Source of the DNA: Acidobacteriaceae bacterium
GTDB taxonomy: Bacteria > Acidobacteriota > Terriglobia > Terriglobales > Acidobacteriaceae
Direction of reading: 5' to 3'
DNA: 47,162 bases
Assembly: GCA_003131585.1 (NCBI GenBank)
Contig: PKVW01000041.1
Span: 1-47,162, forward strand
The notes beneath the pieces were generated by a model. That model made no database searches. It saw only the letters and a program-made list of their open reading frames with translations, and was not told where the DNA came from. Shown here in pieces: positions 8,050 through 15,462 of this stretch. Positions within the stretch are counted from its first letter, which is position 1. Every line of letters begins with the position of its first letter. A program made the position numbers and the translations under genes.

Positions 8050-10233
8050 ATGAGAAGAAACCTGCAGTGGTTGGGTGTCTCAATTCTCGGAGTGCTAACC
8101 TTATCTCCAGCTTTACTCGGTCAGGCTTCCCCGGGCTCCGAGGCAGCCGTCCCTGTACCCTCCGACTGGAGTCATCACCACCTTATCTTCTCCAGACCCG
8201 CCACCGCGGAACAGGCTAAGCGCGTGCAGCAGGATCCTCGCTATGGACAGCAGCTCTCTCGCCAGTCGCCAGCGAAGATGCCGGAGGCGGAGACGGGTCG
8301 CGCCCCTGCTTCCGCGTTGCGGCTTGATTCAAGCGCCTCGCTTCCCCGCAAGAATCAGAAACTTAAGCGCGACTGGGAGCAGGACATGGGCAGTGGCGCG
8401 ACTGTCGGCGCCGGGAACTATCCCGCAAAGTTCTCGTTTGCAAGTACGAACGCGAACTGTGCCAGTGCGCCTCAGCCCGATTTCGTCGTCTATGGCACCG
8501 GCCTTTTTGGGTCGACCGGGCAAGCCAACATCGTGGCTTATGACAATCTCTATTCCGGCTGCGGCGGTACGGTGCCCACGGTCTACTGGGCCTATAACAC
8601 TGGCGCCCCGGTCCTGAGTTCTCCCGTATTCTCGCGCGACGGTACGCAGGTTGCGTATGTGCAAAGCAATGGATCGGCGCAGGGGATATTGGTCCTGCTG
8701 AAATGGGCCGCTTCTACCACTGACACCATCATTAGCCCAACGACCCTTACGCGGGTGGTTCGCTCTGCGTATCCTAGCTGCATGGCGCCCTGCATGACCA
8801 CGTGGTCCCTCGTAAATTCGGGTGGCATGCCCGACAACAATACCAACTCCTCCGTCTTCTACGACTACACGAACGACACTGCCTACGTGGGGGATGACTC
8901 CGGCTGGCTCCATAAATTCACGCCAGTATTCAATGGGAGCCCCACCGAAGTGACAACGGGAGGCTGGCCTGTGCAGGTGAACCCCGTCAACCCCACTATT
9001 CTCACCAGCCCGGTTCACGATTTTGCTTCGGGGAATGTGTTTGTGGCGGACAAGGGTGGGTTCTTATATCGTGTCGATTCGACGACAGCCGCGGTGACCA
9101 CTTCCGGCCAGTTGGATTTCTCCAGCAAGTTGGACGGTGGCCCCGGCATCGTACAAGGGCCGATCGTCGATTCCACCGGTGGACTGGTGTACGTGTTCGC
9201 GCCGAGCGACGGGAGCGCGTTTTGCAACGCCGGGGCTGCCTGTGCCGGCGTTTACCAGCTCACCACCAGTTTCATTGCCGGCGATTTTGGATCGGAGGCG
9301 GAGGTCGGAAACAGCACCGTTGAACCGGCGCCGCCAAATCCCCTGTACATTGGCGCTTTTGACAGTGCCTACGAAAACTCCGTGGACCCACCCACAGGAA
9401 ACCTTTATGTTTGCGGCAATACCGGAGGACTTCCAACTTTGTACCAAGTCCCAATTACGGCGGGTGCCTTTGCCGGTCCGGCAGGGATATCCATCACGCA
9501 GCTCACGACGCCCTCCGCTACCCCGCCCTGTTCTCCTGTTACGGACGTCTACAACCCTAATGCGATTGCCGGACCGACGGAATGGATCTTTGTCAGCGTG
9601 CAAGACAATGGTCTGAACTCAGGGTGCGGCGGCGGTGGCTGCCTCTTCAATTTTGAGGACCTGGCCTGGCAGCCCTCCACAACTTATGCGGTGGGGCAGG
9701 AGATTCTTGCGCTCAGCCCAGACGATTCCAGGGTGTTCATCCAGGCGGTCATCCAAGCCGGGACTTCGGGAGTGGCGCCGCCCCGTTGGACCGACTCGGA
9801 AGGTGCCATCATAGCGAACGATGGTACCGTTCAGTGGATCAATCAAGGGCCGCCGACGGGTGCCGCACTGGCGGTCTGGCAGGCCAATCAGGTTTTTGTC
9901 CGAACGGATCCTCGGATCGTCGACAGCAATGGAAACGTCGAGGTAGTGACCACCGCAGGCACGACTGGGGCTGTTACGCCGGCTTGGAGCACGGTTCCAG
10001 GCGGGACCACGACCGATGGTACGGTGACATGGACCAATGCCGGTATGCTCGGTAGCTTTGTGCTCCCTTCCGCCGGAGGCACGAGCGGCATTATCGTCGA
10101 TAACACCGTGAGCTCGGGAACGGAACCGGGAGCTTCTCAGGTATATTTCTCCACTCTGAGCGATCAGATTTGTGGTACGTCCGTCACCCCAGGCGGGTGC
10201 GCGGTGCAGGCGTCGCAGTCGGCATTACAGTAG
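8050..10233 (+). CDS. Large secreted protein, first gene of the RiPP-like operon
   Basis: A 727-residue protein with a signal peptide (MRRNLQWLGVSILGVLTLSPALLGQA). The middle (about 130-470) has many short beta-rich, Gly/Asp-rich segments such as VYGTGLFG and YVGDDSGWLHKF, suggesting a beta-propeller or FG-GAP-like fold. Near the C-terminus two similar modules follow each other: WQPSTTYAVGQEI ... GTSGVAPPRW ... DGTVQWINQG, then VWQANQVFV ... GTTGAVTPAW ... DGTVTWTNAG. These resemble small carbohydrate-binding or phage-fibre-type modules. GGGAG precedes the ATG. The stop lies 16 bases before the small peptide gene, so it is probably co-transcribed. Its function is unknown; it may be an outer-surface partner or target of the peptide. 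Confidence 0.75.
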   Translation: MRRNLQWLGVSILGVLTLSPALLGQASPGSEAAVPVPSDWSHHHLIFSRPATAEQAKRVQQDPRYGQQLSRQSPAKMPEAETGRAPASALRLDSSASLPRKNQKLKRDWEQDMGSGATVGAGNYPAKFSFASTNANCASAPQPDFVVYGTGLFGSTGQANIVAYDNLYSGCGGTVPTVYWAYNTGAPVLSSPVFSRDGTQVAYVQSNGSAQGILVLLKWAASTTDTIISPTTLTRVVRSAYPSCMAPCMTTWSLVNSGGMPDNNTNSSVFYDYTNDTAYVGDDSGWLHKFTPVFNGSPTEVTTGGWPVQVNPVNPTILTSPVHDFASGNVFVADKGGFLYRVDSTTAAVTTSGQLDFSSKLDGGPGIVQGPIVDSTGGLVYVFAPSDGSAFCNAGAACAGVYQLTTSFIAGDFGSEAEVGNSTVEPAPPNPLYIGAFDSAYENSVDPPTGNLYVCGNTGGLPTLYQVPITAGAFAGPAGISITQLTTPSATPPCSPVTDVYNPNAIAGPTEWIFVSVQDNGLNSGCGGGGCLFNFEDLAWQPSTTYAVGQEILALSPDDSRVFIQAVIQAGTSGVAPPRWTDSEGAIIANDGTVQWINQGPPTGAALAVWQANQVFVRTDPRIVDSNGNVEVVTTAGTTGAVTPAWSTVPGGTTTDGTVTWTNAGMLGSFVLPSAGGTSGIIVDNTVSSGTEPGASQVYFSTLSDQICGTSVTPGGCAVQASQSALQ

Positions 10234-10249
10234 CGAGGGATAATCATTT

Positions 10250-10420
10250 ATGGCCATGAATCATTCATCCAGTGAAGAGCCGCGTCCGGCGGCAATCGAG
10301 AAGAAGCCTTACGAGAAGCCGGGTTTTCGCCACGAGCAGGTCTTCGTGACCTCGGCTCTGTCGTGCGGCAAAATCACCAGCACCCAAAGCGGCTGCGGAC
10401 TGAACACGAAGGTCTCGTGA
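10250..10420 (+). CDS. Putative RiPP precursor peptide, 56 residues
   Basis: Reading from ATG 10250 (GAGGGA about 9 bases upstream) gives a 56-residue peptide. The N-terminal half is hydrophilic. The middle KKPYEKPGF (18-26) contains a YxxP motif like the one that PqqD-type recognition elements bind in lasso leaders. The C-terminal part, from about SALSCGK (35-41) to LNTKVS, has Cys39 and Cys49, several Ser/Thr, and ends in Ser. It is followed at once by a peptidase, an HPrK-like kinase, a PqqD-like protein and a radical SAM/SPASM enzyme. The stop TGA overlaps the GTG of the peptidase gene (GTGA). The leader/core boundary is unknown; a core beginning near residue 36-39 is my inference. Confidence 0.72.
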   Translation: MAMNHSSSEEPRPAAIEKKPYEKPGFRHEQVFVTSALSCGKITSTQSGCGLNTKVS

Positions 10421-10944
10421 GGCAGGCCGACAGCGCCCCGGCGGATACTGCCGCCGCTTTAAAGACGAGGTGCGAGCTTGCTGCGGAGGTTCTGCGCACA
10501 TTCGGCAGCCTTCGTTTTGCAGCCACAGGTTGGAGCATGCTTCCGTCGGTTTGGCCCGGGGACACGCTTGTGGTCGAGCGCGTCAGCCCGGATCAAGTGC
10601 ACGTCGGAGACATGGTGCTGGTCGGACGCGACGGCAGGCTCTGTGCTCATCGCATTGTCTCCACGGCAGAAAGTTCTGGGGATCCGCAGTGGATCACTCA
10701 CTGGGTAACCCAGGGCGATGCCATGCTCGCGCCCGATCGACCCGTAATCGAGAGTGAGTTGTTGGGCCGGGTCGATTACCTGATCCGGGCGGGAAGATTA
10801 ATCGCTGTGCGTGCGGAGTTAAGTAGGTTCGAGCGGCTGACAGCCAAGATTGTCCGGCGCTCCGTCCCTGCGGCGCGCGCCCTGGTTTATCTGCACCGCA
10901 TAGCACAAACTCCAGAGAAATCGGCTCTTCCATGCCAGGGCTAG
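10417..10944 (+). CDS. S26/S24-type serine peptidase of the RiPP-like operon
   Basis: A 175-residue protein related to type I signal peptidases of the S26 family. The nucleophile motif is TGWSMLPSVWPGD (Ser40), followed by GDMVLV and AHRI (His78). The His in this place fits the Ser-His form found in SipW/ER-type enzymes rather than the Ser-Lys form. VTQGDAMLAPD and LLGRVDYLIRAG match the later conserved boxes. No membrane anchor is visible. The GTG at 10417 is chosen because it overlaps the precursor stop (GTGA) and has GAAGG just upstream; the longer frame from 10363 would read through the precursor gene. It may cut the leader from the modified peptide (inferred). Confidence 0.75.
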   Translation: MRQADSAPADTAAALKTRCELAAEVLRTFGSLRFAATGWSMLPSVWPGDTLVVERVSPDQVHVGDMVLVGRDGRLCAHRIVSTAESSGDPQWITHWVTQGDAMLAPDRPVIESELLGRVDYLIRAGRLIAVRAELSRFERLTAKIVRRSVPAARALVYLHRIAQTPEKSALPCQG

Positions 10945-11747
10945 CTACACAAGTCGAGTGTTACAGCGTGGTGATTGCGATCGGGGGTATCCCCGTCAGG
11001 GTGAACACGACCGACGCGGATTTCCTCGAGATGCTGCAGGAGCGCTACGCCGGCTTCTTAAGCGCGGAAGCGCGCGCTGAATTCGATTTCGATGTGGACC
11101 TGGTGCCGCCCGCGTTCGCCAATCCGGACGCGGATGTGAGTGTCACCCACCGCTCCGGCCGGTGGTTTATGGAGCGGGGCGATTTTCGTGCCGAGTGGGA
11201 GCCCGCCGCGCGCCGCGGCAGCATTCGCCAGTCCGCGAACCCATACTCGATCGACGCCGTTCTACGCATCGTGCATACGCTGGTGCTGGCCAGGCAGGGC
11301 GGATTTCTTTTGCACTCTGCCAGCGCCATTCGCAACGGAAAAGCTCTCCTGTTCGCGGGTGTCTCGGGAGCCGGGAAGACGACGATTTCACGGCTCGCTC
11401 CCGTGGATGCCACTCTTCTCACCGATGAGATCTCCTACGTTCGCAAAGTGGGCGAGGACTACGTTGCGTGCGGCACGCCCTTCACCGGAGAACTGGCGAA
11501 GCTGGGTGAGAATACGTCGGCGCCGGTGGCCGCACTTTATCTGCTGGCTCAAGGTCCCGAGAATCGCATCGACCCGGTGGCCGTGGCCGATGCCGGGCGC
11601 GAGCTTCTGGCCAATATGCTTTTCTTCGCCGAGGATCAGGAATTGGTTCACTGGGCATTTCAGGCTGCGTGCGACTTCGTACATCGCGTGCCGGTTTACA
11701 GGCTTACGTTTATGCCGGATGCGCGCGTTTGGCAGATGATCGGATAA
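10932..11747 (+). CDS. HPr-kinase-like protein of the RiPP-like operon
   Basis: A 271-residue protein with the C-terminal fold of HPr kinase/phosphorylase. The P-loop is GVSGAGKTT (143-151), preceded by LLHSASA with a His at 128 and followed by LLTDE (Asp165), matching the catalytic elements of HprK-like kinases. Known relatives in lasso-peptide clusters of the paeninodin type phosphorylate the C-terminal Ser of the precursor, and the precursor here also ends in Ser. The start overlaps the end of the peptidase gene by 13 bases, and the next gene begins 2 bases after its stop. It may instead have a recognition or coupling role without kinase activity. Confidence 0.75.
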   Translation: MPGLATQVECYSVVIAIGGIPVRVNTTDADFLEMLQERYAGFLSAEARAEFDFDVDLVPPAFANPDADVSVTHRSGRWFMERGDFRAEWEPAARRGSIRQSANPYSIDAVLRIVHTLVLARQGGFLLHSASAIRNGKALLFAGVSGAGKTTISRLAPVDATLLTDEISYVRKVGEDYVACGTPFTGELAKLGENTSAPVAALYLLAQGPENRIDPVAVADAGRELLANMLFFAEDQELVHWAFQAACDFVHRVPVYRLTFMPDARVWQMIG

Positions 11748-11749
11748 AG

Positions 11750-12076
11750 ATGAATAAGAAAATCTACGTCGCACGAAGTCCGCGGATTGCAGCCCGCATG
11801 CTGGGTGAGGAAATGCTGGTCATGTCGGGTCAGGGTTCGACACTGTTCACGCTGAACCCGACCGCGACCATTCTCTGGCAAGCCGCCGACGGCGCCACGT
11901 CACTCGATGAAATCGTCGAGCGCCGCATCTGCTCCGAGTTTGAAGTGAAGCCCGAGGAAGCGATGCGGGATGCCGAGGCGCTGGCCGAGGATTTGGCCAA
12001 GCATGGCATTCTGCTGATCTCAGAGCAGCCGATCGCGGGGCCGGACTCGCCTGTGCAGGAGCAGCAACAACCATGA
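11750..12076 (+). CDS. PqqD-like RiPP recognition element
   Basis: A 108-residue PqqD-family protein. ARSPRIAARMLGEEMLVMSG, then TLFTLNPTATILWQAADGATSLDEIVE, is the usual beta-hairpin and winged-helix pattern with the LNPTAxxLW signature near 35-44. PqqD-type domains bind the leader of a precursor peptide and present it to the modifying enzyme, here most likely the radical SAM protein. The true start is ATG 11750, two bases after the upstream stop; the frame upstream overlaps the kinase. The stop overlaps the next ATG (ATGA), which suggests coupled translation. The tail after about 90 is Gln/Pro rich. Confidence 0.85.
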   Translation: MNKKIYVARSPRIAARMLGEEMLVMSGQGSTLFTLNPTATILWQAADGATSLDEIVERRICSEFEVKPEEAMRDAEALAEDLAKHGILLISEQPIAGPDSPVQEQQQP

Positions 12077-13224
12077 GCGCCTTGATGCAGGAAATGGGCG
12101 ACCGGGCGTTGCGGCTGGGCGTTCCCTTCAGCGTTCAGCTCGACCTCACCTACCGCTGCAACGAGCAGTGCGTTCACTGCTACCTCGATCACGACGACCA
12201 CGGCGAGATGACCACGGCAGAAATCAAGCATCTGCTCAAGGAGATGGCCGAAGCTGGCGTCTTTATCCTCACCTTGAGCGGCGGCGAGATTTTCATGCGC
12301 AAGGACTTCTTTGAGATTTTGGAATGGGCGCGCGCGCTTACGTTCTGCATCAAACTCAAGACCAATGCAGTGCTGATCCGCGAAGCCCAGGCGGCTCGCC
12401 TCCGCGATCTCGGCGTGGAGTCGATTCAGGTCAGCATCTATTCGCACCGGCCGGAAGTGCACGACGCGATTACCAAAGTCCCAGGCTCGCTGCGGCGGTC
12501 GATCAATGCCATCCGCTTTCTCAAATCACAAGGCCTGAAAGTCATCATGGCCAATGTGCTGATGACGGAAAACATGCAGGACTATCACGGCGTCCGGGCG
12601 CTGGCAGAAGAACTTGGCGCCGACTACACCCTGGACCCGACGGTCACGCCGAAAATGGATGGCGACCGCTCGATCCTGGATTTGAACGCCGGCGAGTCCG
12701 CTCTGCGCCGCTTGTTCCGGGACGAAACTTTCGTGGGCAACGTCGATGAGTTCTGCGCGCCGCCGCCCGCGCCGGACGAAGACAGCATGGAGTCTTTGCC
12801 GTGCAGCGCCGGCCACACCGCCTGCTACGTTTCTCCCTACGGCGAATTTTATCCTTGCGTGCAATTCCCCTTGTCCTGCGGCAACGTCCGGCAGCAGCGC
12901 TTCATCGACATCTGGCGCGACTCCGAGCAATTGAAAGAAGTCCGCTCGATCCGCCTGCGCGATCTGACGAGTTGCTCCCAGTGCGCACACGGCTCGAGTT
13001 GTACTCGTTGCCCCGGCCTGGCATTCATGGAAGGGAATATGCGCGGTCCTTCCACGGCGGACTGTGAGAAATCCTTCGCCCGAACGGGGGTGCCCTCAGC
13101 CAATTTGCTGGCGTCGAAGGAGAAGATCTCCGCGTCCCGTCTGGTGCAGATCCAGATCGTACCGGCGATTACAGGCAGCAGACTGTCCGGCATTGGGATG
13201 CCCGCAAGTGCTGTAGCCTCATAG
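12073..13224 (+). CDS. Radical SAM/SPASM peptide-modifying enzyme
   Basis: A 383-residue enzyme. The radical SAM cluster motif CNEQCVHC (Cys29, 33, 36) and the SAM-binding SGGE (69-72) are clear. The C-terminal half has a SPASM domain: Cys244-x12-Gly257-x4-Cys262, then Cys301, 304, 310 and 313, and Cys331, enough for two auxiliary iron-sulfur clusters. SPASM enzymes install thioether (sactionine, ranthipeptide) or carbon-carbon bonds in peptides, or oxidise side chains. With two Cys in the nearby precursor, thioether formation is a reasonable guess. The ATG overlaps the PqqD stop. About 50 residues after the last Cys match nothing I recognise. Confidence 0.9.
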   Translation: MSALMQEMGDRALRLGVPFSVQLDLTYRCNEQCVHCYLDHDDHGEMTTAEIKHLLKEMAEAGVFILTLSGGEIFMRKDFFEILEWARALTFCIKLKTNAVLIREAQAARLRDLGVESIQVSIYSHRPEVHDAITKVPGSLRRSINAIRFLKSQGLKVIMANVLMTENMQDYHGVRALAEELGADYTLDPTVTPKMDGDRSILDLNAGESALRRLFRDETFVGNVDEFCAPPPAPDEDSMESLPCSAGHTACYVSPYGEFYPCVQFPLSCGNVRQQRFIDIWRDSEQLKEVRSIRLRDLTSCSQCAHGSSCTRCPGLAFMEGNMRGPSTADCEKSFARTGVPSANLLASKEKISASRLVQIQIVPAITGSRLSGIGMPASAVAS

Positions 13225-13225
13225 C

Positions 13226-13287
13226 GAGCGCGCTGCGCTCCAATTCTTCGGCACGCTAGTGGCACAGCTCTGCACCCTCATGCAGAG
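13226..13287 (+). terminator. Two hairpins after the radical SAM gene
   Basis: Two bases after the radical SAM stop, GAGCGC and GCGCTC pair around GCT (13226-13240). A second stem pairs CTCTGCA and TGCAGAG around CCCTCA (13268-13287). Neither has a proper T-run, so termination of the operon here is only suggested. Confidence 0.35.
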
Positions 13288-13418
13288 TGCACCTCGTCGG
13301 CTCGTCTTGGTCTTCCATTCCCGCTGGCGTGCCGGTCGTACAGGTCCCGTTCGTAATGCTGGCCCGGGAAGCGTTCCCGAATATCATGGGCTGGAGCGGT
13401 TCGTCGGGAGGTCTTTCC

Positions 13419-13964
13419 ATGAGCATGAGGTGCAAGCTTTTTCCTGGTCTCGCGGCTACCGTTGCGTTGTTTGCCGCAACCACCTATGCGCAGGATGCGC
13501 CGCCCCTGGGCGATCTCGCGCGGCAGCAGCGCCAGCAAAAGGAACAGTCAAAAACGCCTCATGCCAAGGATACCCAGGCGTCCAAGGTGATCACCAACGA
13601 AGAAATTCCCGAGCACGCGGGATTGGCGCCTGCGGTTGCAGCGGGCAGAGAGGAGAGCCGCACTTCGACGCCTGCTTCCTCGAATGGATCGAAGCAGCCA
13701 GCCGAACACTGGAAGTCGCAGATACTGGCGCAGAAAAACCAGATTGCTTCCCTGCAAAGACAAGTGGACGAGATCAACGAATCGATCCGTTTTGCTCCAG
13801 CCAACTGTGTTGCCAATTGCGTGGGGTGGAACGAACGGCAGAGGGAAAAGCAGCAGCGGGTAGAACGAATGCAAGCCCAACTGGAAGAGGAGAAGAGGCG
13901 ACTGGACGACATCCAGGACTCGGCCCGCAAGCAAGGGTACGGTAGCTCGGTGTACGATCCGTAG
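13419..13964 (+). CDS. Exported coiled-coil protein of unknown function
   Basis: An 181-residue protein with a signal peptide (MSMRCKLFPGLAATVALFAATTYAQD), then LGDLARQQRQQKEQ, a low-complexity linker containing VITNEEIPEH, and a C-terminal charged coiled coil (about 105-170: LQRQVDEINES, WNERQREKQQRVERMQAQLEEEKRRLDD) with two Cys in ANCVANCVG. The ATG at 13419 is preceded by GGGAGG with a 7-base gap; the frame open upstream lacks this. I know similar exported ARQQRxxK/VITNEDIP-type proteins from Acidobacteria by style, but no function. It follows the RiPP operon after 194 bases and is probably a separate unit. Confidence 0.7.
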   Translation: MSMRCKLFPGLAATVALFAATTYAQDAPPLGDLARQQRQQKEQSKTPHAKDTQASKVITNEEIPEHAGLAPAVAAGREESRTSTPASSNGSKQPAEHWKSQILAQKNQIASLQRQVDEINESIRFAPANCVANCVGWNERQREKQQRVERMQAQLEEEKRRLDDIQDSARKQGYGSSVYDP

Positions 13965-14031
13965 CCGTAAGACTCCTGGGAAACATTTTCTTTGCGTCAA
14001 CCGGCCGCAGACTGTTACGAGACAGATATTC

Positions 14032-14640
14032 CTAATTGCCGCCCTTCGTCTTGGGGTAGGGATTCGGATATTTCAGAATCGTGGAAAGGTCCGCGCCGCG
14101 GATAATGCCGGCGGAATGGTAGAACAGTCCCCACGAGTCGATTGTCGAATTGTCGGGAAAGATGCAGGCCTCCAGAACCACGTCAGTGGTGTTGAATTTC
14201 ACCCATCCGCCTCCGGCGGCGTTTATGCCGCCAAACAGGTCCGATCCGCCAAGTTGCGTGCAATAGAGCGAGGCCGGGTTGCCCTGTCCTTGCCCATTCC
14301 AGGCGGTTTGAGCGTAGTAGGCCAGCGCGGCCAGCGAAGGGCTCTGCGTGAAAAGCGTATCGAGGGAAACGTGAATCCGCGAGCCGTCCGAGGCTGAAGT
14401 GTACTGGCAGAAGCCTTGACTCCCCGCAAGTCGCAGCCAATCCTGGATCGCACCGTTGGTGCCGTAGACGGGAACGCGAGTCTCCACCGCTCCGCCCGTG
14501 CTGATACAGTAGGCTGCCCGAGGACGCACGCCGGAAGGCTCACCGTCTTGTGTTGTTGCCGTTTGCGCCGTCGCGCTCAAGAAGGTTCCACACACCATCA
14601 GCCCCGCTGCGATTCCAATGACGTTTCTGGTTATCCACAT
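14032..14640 (-). CDS. Exported protein with two DUF333-like modules
   Basis: A 202-residue protein with a signal peptide (about 1-26, ending SATAQT). Two Cys-paired modules are visible: YCISTGG ... WLRLAGSQGFCQYTS (about 44-82) and NPASLYCTQLGG ... EACIFPDNSTIDSWGLFYHS (about 122-176). The second matches the pattern of the small DUF333 family (NPAxxYCxxxGG ... CxxPDGxxxEEWxLxR). The function of that family is not established. The gene is monocistronic on the minus strand. Confidence 0.6.
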   Translation of the reverse strand: MWITRNVIGIAAGLMVCGTFLSATAQTATTQDGEPSGVRPRAAYCISTGGAVETRVPVYGTNGAIQDWLRLAGSQGFCQYTSASDGSRIHVSLDTLFTQSPSLAALAYYAQTAWNGQGQGNPASLYCTQLGGSDLFGGINAAGGGWVKFNTTDVVLEACIFPDNSTIDSWGLFYHSAGIIRGADLSTILKYPNPYPKTKGGN

Positions 14641-14892
14641 ACCGGTCTCCCCTCAGATTCTGGCGCTTGCCAAATTTCGCAAGAGCCGTGAAAGTCTGAA
14701 AGTTTACCACGGGCATGCGCCCCCGCACCGAATCTTTTCGCGGCCCCAGCCCAAAACCCGTGTCCCATAAGCCGTTTCCTCGATGAGCGAAACTCGGAGC
14801 CATGTCGATCCACTTGACGGGAAGTCGAAGGCCCAGTTTGTGTCCCCTCTTTTCATCTTCCTTCAAACTCTCAGGCGTGCGAAATTAGTTGT

Positions 14893-15408
14893 ATGGCCCT
14901 GGTGGTTCGTCCCTCACGGATTCATGCGGCTGGTGTGTTCACCACCACGCCCGTTCGCAAACGCGCCCGCATCGTCGAATATGCCGGTCCGCGCATCACT
15001 CCAGAGGAGGCCAACCGGTTGTACGATGGCGCTCCCCGTACTTATCTCTATGGTCTGGAGGACGGCAAGACCGTCATCGATGGCGAAGGGTTGGGCGCCT
15101 ACTTGAACCATTCCTGCGATCCCAACTGTGAGATCGACGAAATCAAGAACCGTGCGTGGATCTTCGCTCTCCGCGACATTGCTGCCGGCGAGGAGCTACT
15201 TTGGGATTACAACCTCTACGACGATGACGACCCCGCGCCCTGCCACTGCGGCTCGCCCAAGTGCCGCGGCACCATGTATTCCCGCGAATGGATGGCCAAG
15301 TTGAGGCGCAAGGCTCGCAAGAAGAAGTCAAGGAAGCAAGCCGGTCAAGAGTCCAGGAGCGACGGCGGGAATCGAAAGAACGCCCGAAAACCCCGGCGCG
15401 CTGCGTGA
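14893..15408 (+). CDS. SET-domain protein lysine methyltransferase
   Basis: A 171-residue SET protein. VVRPSRIHAAGVFTTTPV begins the SET fold, VEYAGPRIT follows, and the active site is GLGAYLNHSCDPNCE (about 76-90) with the pseudoknot motif NHSCDPNC. A catalytic Tyr candidate is in ELLWDYNLYD. After it comes a post-SET zinc motif, CHCGSPKCRG (about 118-127). The last 40 residues are strongly basic (KLRRKARKKKSRKQ). In bacteria such enzymes methylate lysines of ribosomal, DNA-binding or effector proteins; the target here is unknown. The ribosome site is poor, so the start is less certain than the frame. Confidence 0.85.
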   Translation: MALVVRPSRIHAAGVFTTTPVRKRARIVEYAGPRITPEEANRLYDGAPRTYLYGLEDGKTVIDGEGLGAYLNHSCDPNCEIDEIKNRAWIFALRDIAAGEELLWDYNLYDDDDPAPCHCGSPKCRGTMYSREWMAKLRRKARKKKSRKQAGQESRSDGGNRKNARKPRRAA

Positions 15409-15462
15409 GGCTGAATGCCGCCGGCGCCTTCTTAGCGTGGCCCTGCTCAGCCAACTTCGCGA

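Noticed and set aside
7865-8053. 62-codon plus-strand frame before the RiPP-like operon, considered as another peptide gene
   Set aside because: It has no ribosome site or leader motif, and it overlaps the ribosome site and start of the secreted protein gene.
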